Shown: piece after piece, positions 1 to 7,559 of the stretch
How the letters are laid out: every line of letters starts with the position of its first letter
Numbering within the stretch: position 1 is the first letter of the stretch
Source of the DNA: Betaproteobacteria bacterium TMED156
GTDB lineage: Bacteria; Pseudomonadota; Gammaproteobacteria; Burkholderiales; Burkholderiaceae_A
DNA length: 14,439 bases
Assembly: GCA_002171155.1 (NCBI GenBank)
Contig: NHHF01000046.1
Coordinates: 1-14,439 of the forward strand
Direction of reading: 5' to 3'
Notes under the pieces: model-generated
Told to the model about the DNA's origin: nothing
The model's input: the letters and a program-made list of their open reading frames with translations, nothing else
Database searches by the model: none
Program-made: the position numbers and the translations under genes

Positions 1-500
1 AAAGTTTCTTTTGAAATTCTTTTTTTTTGATCTTTTGATAAAGCATCAAGAGTACGCATATTGTGCAAACGATCCGCTAATTTTATTAGAATTACTCTTA
101 TATCTGCGGCAGTAGCTAAGAGCATTTTTCTAAAATTAGCCGCGGCAGCTTCTTCATAATTTTTGAATACTAATTGATCTATTTTTGATAGGCCGTCAAC
201 TAATTCAGTTACAACACCACCGAACTTATTCGAAATTTGATTCAAACTAATGTTGGTGTCTTCGACAGTATCGTGTAGTAATGCAGCAGTTAGGGCTTCA
301 CTGTCAAGTTGCCAATCAGCGCAAATATCTGCTACAGCTAGTGGGTGAGTGAAATATGGTTCTCCTGTTTTTCTGAATTGTCCTATGTGAGCAGTATGAC
401 AAAACTCGAAAGCTCGTTTTAATCCGGATTTTTCAGATCTGGAAAGATAGCTAACCTTCTTTAAAAGGCTACTAAAAGAGATGGCCGAATTTACGGCCAT
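1..500 (-). CDS. spoT: Bifunctional (p)ppGpp synthetase/hydrolase SpoT, 5' part (runs off the window)
   Basis: Only the first 166 codons are present; the frame is open to the left edge. The protein makes and degrades the alarmone (p)ppGpp. What is visible is the N-terminal HD hydrolase domain: RKTGEPYFTHP (residues 43-53), LLHDTVEDT (74-82) and KLADRLHNMRT (140-150). The metal-binding and catalytic residues H52, H76, D77, E80, D81 and D143 are all present, so hydrolase activity is expected; this separates it from hydrolase-dead RelA. The start ATG at 498-500 is secure because an in-frame TAA lies at 504-506 just before it. It begins 7 bases after the rpoZ stop, with only a weak GAG as ribosome-binding site, and the start codon lies in a hairpin. 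The synthetase, TGS and ACT domains would lie outside the window, so synthetase activity cannot be judged. Confidence 0.93.
   Translation of the reverse strand, partial: MAVNSAISFSSLLKKVSYLSRSEKSGLKRAFEFCHTAHIGQFRKTGEPYFTHPLAVADICADWQLDSEALTAALLHDTVEDTNISLNQISNKFGGVVTELVDGLSKIDQLVFKNYEEAAAANFRKMLLATAADIRVILIKLADRLHNMRTLDALSKDQKKRISKET
481..500 (-). promoter_or_regulatory. Hairpin containing the spoT start codon
   Basis: In the minus-strand transcript the first seven bases of spoT, AUGGCCG, pair perfectly with CGGCCAU thirteen bases further on, leaving a six-base loop. The stem has five G-C pairs in an otherwise AT-rich region and buries the AUG itself. It could lower spoT translation or couple it to ribosomes finishing rpoZ. 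A tract CUCUUUU follows, so weak attenuation is another possibility. The structure is directly visible; the function is inferred. Confidence 0.5.
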
Positions 501-507
501 TAATTAC

Positions 508-711
508 TCATAGTGGAACCTTACGAAGCATTTCATTACCAATGTGTCCGTTAGCAATCTCTCTTAAAGCGGTAACTGTAGGTTTATCCTTGCTGATAAT
601 CTTTGGAGCGGTACCATGAGCCAATTGCCTAGCACGGTATGTAGCGCATAGCGCAAGATCGAATCTGTTTGGAATTTTATCTAAACAATCTTCTATGGTA
701 ATTCTTGCCAT
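508..711 (-). CDS. rpoZ: DNA-directed RNA polymerase omega subunit
   Basis: A 67-residue omega subunit, which helps fold and hold the beta' subunit of RNA polymerase and forms part of a ppGpp-binding site in proteobacterial polymerase. The N-terminus [19 protein letters not shown], the central ARQLAHG and the following VTALREIA are the family signature, and the length fits the short betaproteobacterial form. The ATG start is preceded by a strong GGAGG (complement of 721-725) nine bases upstream. It sits between gmk (29 bases upstream) and spoT (7 bases downstream) in the same transcript. The pairing with spoT is functionally coherent because omega contributes to the ppGpp response. Confidence 0.96.
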   Translation of the reverse strand: MARITIEDCLDKIPNRFDLALCATYRARQLAHGTAPKIISKDKPTVTALREIANGHIGNEMLRKVPL

Positions 712-720
712 ATAACTAAA

Positions 721-725
721 CCTCC
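721..725 (-). promoter_or_regulatory. Strong ribosome-binding site of rpoZ
   Basis: GGAGG in the minus-strand transcript, nine bases before the rpoZ ATG, is the best Shine-Dalgarno sequence in this operon. The nine-base stretch around it (718-726) is exactly complementary to 1311-1319, just upstream of the gmk start on the same transcript, so it may be partly occluded by long-range pairing. Confidence 0.75.
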
Positions 726-740
726 ACTTTTGCTATTTAA

Positions 741-1310
741 TTAAGAAAAGATTATGTTCTCAATTTTATTTAGTGTTTCATCAAATTTTTTATTCATTAT
801 AACATGCTGGAATTCCAGCGCATGAGCTAAGTCTTCTGTTGCAAGTGACACTCTTTTTTTAATGATTTCATCAGAATCTTTTCCTCTGTCCTTTAATCTT
901 TTTGTCAATTCTTTTAAAGATGGTGGTTTTAGGAAAATAGTAATTAAATTCTTTGAGTTTTTAAACTTTCTTCTAATTTGCTGGGCTCCTTGCCAATCAA
1001 TTTCTAACAAAATCTTTTTTCCAGTTTTAATTTTTTTTTCAACCCATTTTGCTGAAGTTCCATAAAAATTTCCGTATACAATTGCCCATTCGATAAACTC
1101 GTCATTATTTTTTAACTTTTCAAATTTATCTTTATTAACAAAAAAATAATCTTTTCCCTCTAATTCACCAGGTCTAGGTTTTCTTGTAGTGGTTGAAACG
1201 GACACAATTAAATCGTTGGAATTATTTACTAATGCCTTCACAATACTCGTCTTTCCAGTACCAGAGGGAGCCGAAATAACTATCAATTTACCATTAAGAG
1301 TATTCATCAT
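741..1310 (-). CDS. gmk: Guanylate kinase
   Basis: ATP-dependent phosphorylation of GMP to GDP, the essential step that feeds GTP, dGTP and ppGpp synthesis. At 189 residues it is close to the usual length (about 205). The P-loop SAPSGTGKTS starts at residue 13 (lysine K20). STTTRKPRPGE and YGTSAKWVE are the GMP-binding segments, EIDWQGAQQIR is the Walker B region, and the lid reads LKDRGKDSDE. The start overlaps the yicC stop as ATGA, so translation is probably coupled: the bases just before the ATG (AACCTCCA) resemble the complement of a Shine-Dalgarno sequence rather than one. A second in-frame ATG follows immediately and could also be used. Confidence 0.97.
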   Translation of the reverse strand: MMNTLNGKLIVISAPSGTGKTSIVKALVNNSNDLIVSVSTTTRKPRPGELEGKDYFFVNKDKFEKLKNNDEFIEWAIVYGNFYGTSAKWVEKKIKTGKKILLEIDWQGAQQIRRKFKNSKNLITIFLKPPSLKELTKRLKDRGKDSDEIIKKRVSLATEDLAHALEFQHVIMNKKFDETLNKIENIIFS

Positions 1311-2251
1311 TGGAGGTTTTGTACTTGTTCTTTTATTTGATCAATTAAAAGACGAATCTCTATTGATATTTTACTCAAACCAATCGTTGAAGATTTTGAA
1401 CCAATTGTATTTGCTTCCCTGTGCATTTCTTGAGATAAAAATTCAATACGTTTACCGATGGCTTGGTCTTTATTTTCTGCAAAAACTCTTCTTATTTCAT
1501 GTGTATGTGACGACATCCTTTCTAATTCTTCTGAAATGTTTATTTTGCTTGATGCCAGACCTGCTTCAATTCTTAATCTATCTTCGAAAAATTCAAGAAA
1601 ACTGTGCATTTTATTACTATCAATTTTTTTTTGTGATTGGGAATTATAATAATCTTTGAAACTTTCAGAGGTTACATCTAGTAATCTTGCTTTTATTCTT
1701 TCATTGATGAGTCTTTCTGCTTTTGGGGCTAATTTAAGAGCTTCTTTTATGTATTCCTCTATTTTTTTAACACACAAAAGAATGTGAGATTCTAATCGAC
1801 TTCCTTCGCGTTTACATGAATCTATGTAATTGTCTAAGCATTTTTTTGTTAATAATAATACTTGTTCATAAATCTCTTCGGTGTTGTCTTTTTGTACTTC
1901 AAAAGTTTTTGGGTGGTTTAATATCTCATAAACACTTAGTTCTTTAGCGTTTGGGAAGTATTTTTTTATATTTGTTTCTATTTTTCTAAGTTCCTTAACT
2001 GCATTAATACTAATTGGGTTTTCATTTTCAATTTCATTTTCTAAAACATTAATTTTTATTTCAACTTTGCCTCTGATGATATTTTTTGTTAGCATCTTCC
2101 TAACATCAGATTCAATTTCTTTAATAATTTCTGGTAATTTAATTGAACAATCAAAATATTTGTAATTGACTGATCGAATTTCTATTGAAATAATCTGTTT
2201 ACTATTTTCTAATGATTCATTGCCGAATCCAGTCATGCTAAGAGCGCTCAT
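1307..2251 (-). CDS. yicC: YicC/YloC-family endoribonuclease
   Basis: Members of this family are RNA endonucleases involved in RNA and small-RNA turnover (E. coli YicC, B. subtilis YloC). The N-terminus carries the signature SMTGFGNE. The C-terminal DUF1732 part carries RMSSHTHEIRRVF, GKRIEFLSQEMHREANT and IGSKSS, and the length (about 314 residues) is near normal. I place the start at the ATG ending at 2251, giving MSALSMTGFG, since family members begin a few residues before SMTGF; a TTG two codons earlier (2255-2257) is possible but less likely. It is the first gene of the operon with gmk, rpoZ and spoT, and its 3' end overlaps gmk. Its start lies only 21 bases from the divergent rph start. 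Confidence 0.93.
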   Translation of the reverse strand: MSALSMTGFGNESLENSKQIISIEIRSVNYKYFDCSIKLPEIIKEIESDVRKMLTKNIIRGKVEIKINVLENEIENENPISINAVKELRKIETNIKKYFPNAKELSVYEILNHPKTFEVQKDNTEEIYEQVLLLTKKCLDNYIDSCKREGSRLESHILLCVKKIEEYIKEALKLAPKAERLINERIKARLLDVTSESFKDYYNSQSQKKIDSNKMHSFLEFFEDRLRIEAGLASSKINISEELERMSSHTHEIRRVFAENKDQAIGKRIEFLSQEMHREANTIGSKSSTIGLSKISIEIRLLIDQIKEQVQNLQ

Positions 2252-2272
2252 ATTCAACCAATTTAAGTATTT

Positions 2273-3034
2273 ATGTATAAAAGTGAAAAACTGATAAGAA
2301 AAAACAAAAGGTCAATCCATAGTTTAAGAGAGATATCATTTGTTAGAGATTATACAAAATATGCAGAGGGTTCTGTTCTTGTTTCTTTTGGAGACACAGT
2401 GGTTCTATGTAATGCATCTATCGAAAATTCTGTACCTAATTGGCTTAAGAATAATGATATGGGTTGGATTACTGCTGAATATTCTATGCTTCCTAGAGCA
2501 ACTGACTCGAGAAATCGAAGAGATGTATCAGTAGGAAGAATATCTGGAAGATCTATGGAGATACAGAGATTGATTGGAAGAAGTCTGAGATGTTCTGTTG
2601 ACTTGTTAAAAATAAATAACTTTACTGTTACCGTTGATTGTGATGTTTTACAAGCTGATGGTGGAACTAGGACTGCTGCAATTTGTGGCGGTTTCCTTGC
2701 TTTAGATGATGCATGCAAAAAAACCTTTAAAGAAGATTCAGAATATTTGTTGTCAAATGTTGCTGCTATATCTCTGGGTATATTTTCTAACCAAATATAC
2801 TTAGATCTTGATTACGATGAAGATTCTACTTGTGATGCTGATATTAATGTTGTCATGACATCCAATGGTGGGATAGTTGAAATTCAAGGAACTGCTGAAA
2901 AACAGCCATTTCCTGAGACACTTTTAATAGATGTCTTAAAAAATGCTAAGAATGGCATAAATGAAATTTTCGAAATGCAGAAAAAAATGCAAAGAGATCG
3001 AAATTTAAAGCAAATAAGTTCAAAATCTTTATGA
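2273..3034 (+). CDS. rph: Ribonuclease PH
   Basis: A phosphorolytic 3'-to-5' exoribonuclease that trims tRNA 3' ends and helps degrade structured RNA; members form hexamers. The 253-residue protein is close to the typical length of about 240. It shows AEGSVLVSFGDTVVLC (31-46), GWITAEYSMLPRAT (64-77), GRSMEIQRLIGRSLR (92-106), CDVLQADGGTRTAA (123-136, phosphate-binding GTR) and the acidic metal-site segment DLDYDEDSTCDADINVVM (178-195). The N-terminus has about eight residues more than most homologues, with no alternative ATG near. No clear Shine-Dalgarno sequence precedes the start. It is the first gene of rph-rdgB-hemW and ends in an ATGA overlap with rdgB. Confidence 0.96.
   Translation: MYKSEKLIRKNKRSIHSLREISFVRDYTKYAEGSVLVSFGDTVVLCNASIENSVPNWLKNNDMGWITAEYSMLPRATDSRNRRDVSVGRISGRSMEIQRLIGRSLRCSVDLLKINNFTVTVDCDVLQADGGTRTAAICGGFLALDDACKKTFKEDSEYLLSNVAAISLGIFSNQIYLDLDYDEDSTCDADINVVMTSNGGIVEIQGTAEKQPFPETLLIDVLKNAKNGINEIFEMQKKMQRDRNLKQISSKSL
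2274..2304 (-). promoter_or_regulatory. Possible sigma70-type promoter for the yicC operon, inside the 5' end of rph
   Basis: Reading the minus strand, TATACA (complement of 2274-2279) is a reasonable -10. The spacing of 17 places a weak TTTTCT at the -35 position. Initiation near 2267 would give a leader of about 15 bases. The site is plausible mainly because the yicC-rph gap is too short to hold a promoter, so one must lie inside rph. Low confidence. Confidence 0.25.
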
Positions 3035-3642
3035 ACAAGACCTGGATCATAGCTTCATCAAATGATGGAAAATTCAAAGAAATTAAAAATTTTTTTGGAA
3101 AAAAATTATCTTTAATCTCTATGTCTGATAAAAATATTCCTGTTTGTAACGAACCTTTTAGTACTTTTATTGAAAATGCACTTCACAAGGCTAGGCACGT
3201 TTCAAGGATAACCAAAATGCCAACTATTGCTGATGATTCTGGTCTTGTTGTTGATGTTCTTAAAGGTAAACCAGGAGTTAAATCATCTAGATTTTTTCAA
3301 GGTAAAACAAATTTAAGTAGAGACGAAGCAAACAACAATGAATTGCTTCAGAGGATGCAGGTTTTTCAAGATCCTACCCAAAGATCTGCGTATTTTGTTG
3401 CAGTTATCGTTGGATTAGATAATTTTGATGATCCTTTTCCAGCAATAGGAATAGGTACTTGGCACGGAAAAGTTTTAACAAAGTCAATAGGAACAAATGG
3501 ACATGGTTATGATCCTGTTTTTTTTTGTCCAAGGGCTAATAAGACTGCTGGCCAAATGTCAGTAAATGAAAAAGAAAAATACAGTCACAGAAGATTGGCA
3601 CTAGAAAGTCTATTAAAACAACTAAAGTTAAAAAACTTTTAA
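3031..3642 (+). CDS. rdgB: RdgB/HAM1-family XTP/dITP pyrophosphatase
   Basis: It hydrolyses non-canonical purine nucleoside triphosphates (dITP, XTP, ITP) to monophosphates and so keeps them out of DNA and RNA. At 203 residues the length is typical. Visible motifs are IASSNDGKFKEI (7-18), STFIENALHKARH (44-56), ADDSGLVVDVL (67-77) with the catalytic-base position D69, PGVKSSRF, GHGYDPVFF and the C-terminal SHRRLAL. The start overlaps the rph stop by four bases (ATGA), indicating coupled translation. hemW follows after two bases. The pairing of an RNA-processing exonuclease with nucleotide-pool cleaning is common in bacteria. Confidence 0.97.
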   Translation: MNKTWIIASSNDGKFKEIKNFFGKKLSLISMSDKNIPVCNEPFSTFIENALHKARHVSRITKMPTIADDSGLVVDVLKGKPGVKSSRFFQGKTNLSRDEANNNELLQRMQVFQDPTQRSAYFVAVIVGLDNFDDPFPAIGIGTWHGKVLTKSIGTNGHGYDPVFFCPRANKTAGQMSVNEKEKYSHRRLALESLLKQLKLKNF

Positions 3643-3644
3643 AT

Positions 3645-4820
3645 ATGAAAAATATTTTACTAGACGAGAGCAAAATACCGCTATCAATATATCTTCACTT
3701 ACCCTGGTGTAAGAAAAAGTGCCCTTTTTGTGATTTTAATTCACATGAAATAAAAAATCATTTCCCAGAAAAAGAATATTGTGAAACACTAATTGGTGAT
3801 TTTTTTCGTTATCTTCCTTTGATTAAAGATAGAAAAGTAAAAACTATATTTATTGGAGGTGGAACACCAAATTTATTTTCTGCTGATTCAATCAAGTTAC
3901 TTGTTTCTAAAATTAGAAATAGTATCGAATTGGATGCAAATGCTGAAATTACTATGGAAGCCAATCCAGACATTAATGAAAATGAGGAGTACAAAGTTTT
4001 ACAACAGTTAAATCTATTGAAAGATGCCGGCGTCAATAGGTTTTCTATTGGAATTCAGTCATTTAATAATAAACAATTGAAAAATTTAGGTAGAACTTAT
4101 AACGGAGATCAAGCACATTTATTTTTGAGTACTGCTGACAAAGTATTTTCAAATATTAATGTCGACTTAATGTACGGTACGCCGGAACAACTTAAATCAA
4201 ATGCAATTGATGATGTAAATTTAACGTGTTCATTTGAAATCAATCATATATCTATGTATCAACTAGCAATCGAACCGAACACTCTTTTTTATAAAAATAC
4301 CCCAACTTTGCCGGAGGAAGATTCAATATGGAATATATATGAATCAAATTCTGAAATTCTAAAAAATAAAGGATTCAGAAAATATGAGATTTCTGCATTT
4401 TCTACATCAAAAAAAGAGTGTAAACACAATTTGAATTATTGGAAATTTGGTGACTATTTAGGTTTCGGAGCTGGAGCACATAGTAAATTAACTTTTGAGA
4501 AACGAGTTAAGAGGCATAATTTTAATAAAAATCCATACAAATACATAAATTCTTCAGATTTAAGCAGAATCAGAACTATTAATAAAATTGAACAAAAAGA
4601 CCTGATCTTTGAGTTTATGTTGAATGGGTTAAGACTTGTAGATGGAGTAAATCTTTTAGACTTTGAAATTAGAACAGGTTTGACAAGAAAACTTATATTT
4701 TCCCCTATCGAAACAGCAATGAAACGGGGGTTACTTGATTCAGAGGGCTTAATTGTTAAGCCAACGGCCAAAGGATTAAATTTTTTAAATGACCTTCAAA
4801 TGCTTTTTCTTGAAAACTAA
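3645..4820 (+). CDS. hemW: Radical SAM heme chaperone HemW
   Basis: A HemN-like radical SAM protein. HemW members bind heme and are proposed to deliver it to respiratory enzymes, and are not coproporphyrinogen dehydrogenases. The cluster motif CKKKCPFC gives C22, C26 and C29 of a CX3CX2C site. GGGTPN (71-76) is the SAM-binding glycine motif, and HNLNYW (261-266) followed by GFGAGAHS is the HNxxYW signature that separates HemW from true HemN. The length of 391 residues is typical, with the C-terminal domain (about 300-391) present. It starts two bases after rdgB and ends the rph operon; no GC-rich terminator follows before the glnA control region. Confidence 0.93.
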   Translation: MKNILLDESKIPLSIYLHLPWCKKKCPFCDFNSHEIKNHFPEKEYCETLIGDFFRYLPLIKDRKVKTIFIGGGTPNLFSADSIKLLVSKIRNSIELDANAEITMEANPDINENEEYKVLQQLNLLKDAGVNRFSIGIQSFNNKQLKNLGRTYNGDQAHLFLSTADKVFSNINVDLMYGTPEQLKSNAIDDVNLTCSFEINHISMYQLAIEPNTLFYKNTPTLPEEDSIWNIYESNSEILKNKGFRKYEISAFSTSKKECKHNLNYWKFGDYLGFGAGAHSKLTFEKRVKRHNFNKNPYKYINSSDLSRIRTINKIEQKDLIFEFMLNGLRLVDGVNLLDFEIRTGLTRKLIFSPIETAMKRGLLDSEGLIVKPTAKGLNFLNDLQMLFLEN

Positions 4821-4851
4821 GTTTATCTTTTAACTCACAACTTGATATTAC

Positions 4852-4868
4852 TGCATTATTTTGGTGCT
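4852..4868 (+). promoter_or_regulatory. NtrC enhancer box, distal
   Basis: TGCATTATTTTGGTGCT is a near match to the 17-bp NtrC dyad (TGCAC-N7-GTGCA): the left half is TGCA and the right half GGTGC. It is the best of three related boxes upstream of glnA. Its centre lies about 157 bases before the inferred start site, a typical enhancer distance for glnA. Confidence 0.7.
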
Positions 4869-4881
4869 TAATTATTTTAAT

Positions 4882-4898
4882 TGCACTACTTTATTCAA
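4882..4898 (+). promoter_or_regulatory. Possible NtrC half-site, middle
   Basis: TGCAC at 4882-4886 is a perfect left half of an NtrC box, but the right half (TTCAA) is poorly conserved. It starts 30 bases after the distal box and 20 bases before the proximal one. It could be a weak, cooperatively filled site or chance. Confidence 0.4.
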
Positions 4899-4901
4899 TA
4901 A

Positions 4902-4918
4902 TGCACAATAATAGTGAT
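4902..4918 (+). promoter_or_regulatory. NtrC enhancer box, proximal
   Basis: TGCACAATAATAGTGAT keeps TGCAC in the left half and GTG in the right half with the correct seven-base spacing. Its centre is about 107 bases before the inferred start site, matching the position of the promoter-proximal strong site at enterobacterial glnA. It begins 50 bases after the distal box. Confidence 0.62.
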
Positions 4919-4990
4919 TTAAAAAAAAATAATTAATATATGAAATTAATAAGATATTGTTTTTAAACAAATTTATTTATTAGTTTTTAT

Positions 4991-5006
4991 AGGCATGATT
5001 TTCGCA
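4991..5006 (+). promoter_or_regulatory. Sigma54 (-24/-12) promoter of glnA
   Basis: The sequence reads AGGCATGATTTTCGCA. The invariant GG (4992-4993) and GC (5004-5005) are exactly 12 bases apart as sigma54 requires. GGCA matches the -24 element, and the -12 element is TCGCA rather than TTGCA, a one-base departure. Initiation would fall near 5017, leaving a leader of about 28 bases that contains the ribosome-binding site AAGGAGAG (5033-5040). The stretch between the NtrC boxes and this promoter (4919-4990) is nearly all A and T, with a nine-A tract, as expected for a region that bends when the enhancer complex loops onto the promoter. Confidence 0.75.
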
Positions 5007-5044
5007 ATCTAAATTTCATTTACGATTAATTCAAGGAGAGCCCA

Positions 5045-6457
5045 ATGAGTACCCCCAAAGAAGTTTTGCAAATGATTAGTGAAAATGAATGTAAATTTGT
5101 TGATTTTAGATTTACTGATACAAGGGGTAAGGAACAACATGTTTCGGTTCCTGCAAAGTCTGTTGATGAGGATAAGTTTGAGGAAGGTCATGCTTTCGAT
5201 GGTTCATCTATTGCTGGTTGGAAAGGTATTCAAGCTTCTGACATGTTGTTGATGCCTGACCCTTCTACTGCTGTAATTGACCCTTTCAGAGAGGAATCCA
5301 CATTATTATTGACTTGTGATGTAGTTGAGCCTTCTGACGGCCAAGGTTACGAAAGAGATCCTCGATCTTTAGCATTAAGAGCTGAAAAATATTTAGTTAA
5401 TAGTGGTTTTGGTGACGTGGCTTATTTTGGACCAGAGCCAGAGTTTTTCGTGTTCGATAGTGTGACTTGGAATGTTGGAATGGGTGAAAGTTTTTATAAA
5501 ATTAATTCTGAGGAGGCAACTTGGTCTAGTGGAATCGAGATTGAAGGTGGAAATTTAGCTCACAGACCTGCCGTCAAAGGTGGTTACTTTCCAGTGCCTC
5601 CAGTTGACTCTTTAATGGATCTAAGGTCTGAAATGTGTCTAATTCTGGATCAGATGGGAGTTCCCACAGAAGTTCATCACCATGAGGTTGGAGGCTCAGG
5701 ACAATGCGAAATTGGGACAAAATTTGCTCCCTTAACACAAAGGGCAGATTGGATACAAAAATTAAAATATGTTGTACATAATGTTGCTGCTAGTTATGGC
5801 AAGACAGCTACTTTTATGCCTAAACCTGTTGTTGATGATAACGGATCAGGTATGCATGTTCATCAATCAGTTTGGAAAGACGGAACAAATCTTTTTTCCG
5901 GCGAAGGTTATGCTGGTTTATCTGATTTCGCCATACATTATATCGGAGGTATTATAAAACATGCCAGAGCATTGAATGCAATTACAAATCCATCCACAAA
6001 TTCTTACAAAAGATTGGTTCCAGGTTTTGAAGCTCCAGTAAAACTTGCTTATTCTGCACGTAATAGGTCTGCATCAATTCGAATTCCATATGTTGCTAAT
6101 CCCAAAGGGAGACGAATTGAAGTTAGGTTCGCTGATCCAACCGCCAATCCTTATTTTGCATTCGCAGCGTTCTTGATGGCTGGCTTGGATGGTGTAAAAA
6201 ATAAGATTCATCCTGGTGATGCCTCTGATAAAAATCTATATGATCTTCCACCTGAAGAGGATGCAAAAATTCCTACAATTTGTTCATCGTTTGAAGAAGC
6301 CCTTGAGGCTCTTGACAAAGATAGAGAATTTTTGATTACTGGTGATGTTTTTTCAGATTCTATGATAGATGCTTATATAGATTTAAAAATGGAGGATATC
6401 ACTAGACTAAGAATGGCAACTCATCCACTAGAGTTTGAAATGTATTATTCAGTTTAA
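5045..6457 (+). CDS. glnA: Glutamine synthetase, type I
   Basis: ATP-dependent condensation of ammonia and glutamate to glutamine, the main entry of nitrogen at low ammonium; the enzyme is a cytoplasmic dodecamer. It has 470 residues, as usual for GSI-beta. Visible motifs are [23 protein letters not shown] (metal-binding glutamates), [15 protein letters not shown], the ATP-binding [11 protein letters not shown] and the glutamate-binding NRSASIRIP segment. NLYDLPPEE places the adenylylation tyrosine at Y399, so control by a GlnE-type adenylyltransferase is expected. A strong AAGGAGAG lies just upstream of the ATG. The sigma54 promoter and NtrC boxes show nitrogen control, and ntrB and ntrC follow within 40 bases without a visible terminator. 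Confidence 0.98.
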   Translation: MSTPKEVLQMISENECKFVDFRFTDTRGKEQHVSVPAKSVDEDKFEEGHAFDGSSIAGWKGIQASDMLLMPDPSTAVIDPFREESTLLLTCDVVEPSDGQGYERDPRSLALRAEKYLVNSGFGDVAYFGPEPEFFVFDSVTWNVGMGESFYKINSEEATWSSGIEIEGGNLAHRPAVKGGYFPVPPVDSLMDLRSEMCLILDQMGVPTEVHHHEVGGSGQCEIGTKFAPLTQRADWIQKLKYVVHNVAASYGKTATFMPKPVVDDNGSGMHVHQSVWKDGTNLFSGEGYAGLSDFAIHYIGGIIKHARALNAITNPSTNSYKRLVPGFEAPVKLAYSARNRSASIRIPYVANPKGRRIEVRFADPTANPYFAFAAFLMAGLDGVKNKIHPGDASDKNLYDLPPEEDAKIPTICSSFEEALEALDKDREFLITGDVFSDSMIDAYIDLKMEDITRLRMATHPLEFEMYYSV

Positions 6458-6497
6458 TAAAATTTATTGAGTGTTTTTTGAGGGATCGAACTGTGAA

Positions 6498-7559
6498 ATG
6501 AATATTATTAACGACGATCTAGATTGCCTTACAACCGGGGTAATTAATATTGATTATGATTTAAAGATAGTTTCTATAAATTCTGCAGCTGAATCACTTT
6601 TCGGTCTTTCAAAAAGTAGTTTGTTTGGAGTGAGCCTCCAAAATCTGGTAGTTAACAAGAAGTTATTTAAGAGAATTTTTCATGAAGCATTCTCTAATAA
6701 ATTTTCAAATAAACGTTTTCATACTAAGTGGGTTATTCCTTCTAAGAGTTCATTAGAACTTGACACAATTTGTACGATTGTTAAGAATTCGAAAATATTT
6801 TGTTGTTTTGAAGTACGTGAAAAAAATCAGATACACTTTATTGATCAAGAGAGGAGACAAGAAGATTTGGCTGAATCAAATAGGTCTCTATTAAGGAATC
6901 TTGGGCACGAAGTAAAGAACCCTCTAGGAGGTATCAGAGGCGCTGCGCAGTTACTTGACGCAGAATTACCAAATCCATATCTCAAAGAATACACTCAAAT
7001 AATCATCAAAGAGGCTGACAGATTGCAATCATTAGTTGATGCCATTTTACTTCCTTCAAAGAAGAGTTATAACTATAAAGAACTAAACATTCATGAATTG
7101 TCGGAACAGGTTATAAAACTTATAACTTCAGAATTTAAAAACTTAAATATAAAAGTTGATTATGATGTTAGTATTCCTTCGATCATGGGTGATGATGTTC
7201 AGTTAATTCAAGTAATTTTGAACCTTCTTAAAAACGCCGCTCAGTCAATAAAAAATCAAGAAGATGGTCAAATAATTGTTCGAACAAGAGTTGCTCGTCA
7301 AGTTACTTTGAAAAAGAAAAGATGTTTAATAGCACTTAATTTACATATAATTGATAACGGTCCTGGTATTCCTTCCGAGATTAGAGATAAAATTTTTTAT
7401 CCATTAGTTTCTAGCAAAAATAATGGGCATGGACTTGGTTTAACCATTGCTCAAAGCATAATCGACTCCCACGGAGGTTTAATAGAGTGCTCAAGCGAAA
7501 AATATTTCACCAATTTTAAAATTATTCTTCCAATAAAGTTTGCGGAGGGTGCGTTTTGA
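6498..7559 (+). CDS. ntrB: Nitrogen-regulation sensor histidine kinase NtrB (GlnL)
   Basis: The soluble kinase/phosphatase of the NtrBC pair. In the family, PII protein controls whether it phosphorylates or dephosphorylates NtrC. It starts with a PAS domain (about 5-105), then the dimerisation/phosphoacceptor helix with H137 in GHEVKNPLGG. The ATP-binding domain has an N box with N246 in LNLLKNAAQS, a G1 box DNGPGIP (296-302) and a G2 box GHGLGL (320-325). No membrane segment is seen, as expected. I chose the ATG at 6498: the alternative GTG at 6471 would add nine residues and has no ribosome-binding site, while GAGGG lies somewhat far (13 bases) upstream of the ATG. Its stop overlaps the ntrC start. 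Confidence 0.95.
   Translation: MNIINDDLDCLTTGVINIDYDLKIVSINSAAESLFGLSKSSLFGVSLQNLVVNKKLFKRIFHEAFSNKFSNKRFHTKWVIPSKSSLELDTICTIVKNSKIFCCFEVREKNQIHFIDQERRQEDLAESNRSLLRNLGHEVKNPLGGIRGAAQLLDAELPNPYLKEYTQIIIKEADRLQSLVDAILLPSKKSYNYKELNIHELSEQVIKLITSEFKNLNIKVDYDVSIPSIMGDDVQLIQVILNLLKNAAQSIKNQEDGQIIVRTRVARQVTLKKKRCLIALNLHIIDNGPGIPSEIRDKIFYPLVSSKNNGHGLGLTIAQSIIDSHGGLIECSSEKYFTNFKIILPIKFAEGAF
7544..7549 (+). promoter_or_regulatory. Ribosome-binding site fixing the TTG start of ntrC
   Basis: GGAGGG lies six bases before the TTG at 7556-7558. This strong site supports TTG as the real start even though it overlaps the ntrB stop codon (TTGA). Confidence 0.7.

Noticed and set aside
1189..1659. A 156-codon plus-strand frame with hydrophobic stretches across gmk and yicC
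   Set aside because: It is antisense to two well-supported genes with an ATGA junction; the hydrophobic look comes from complementing lysine-rich codons.
2350..2718. A 122-codon minus-strand frame inside rph
   Set aside because: It is a shadow of rph, which has every RNase PH motif on the plus strand; the antisense peptide shows no family features.
3645..4820. Oxygen-independent coproporphyrinogen III dehydrogenase HemN
   Set aside because: The HNxxYW motif, the length of about 390 and the position after rdgB fit HemW.
6458..6500. Terminator between glnA and ntrB (AATAAAATTTATT)
   Set aside because: The repeat cannot form a usable loop and has no G-C pairs; read-through into ntrB is more likely.
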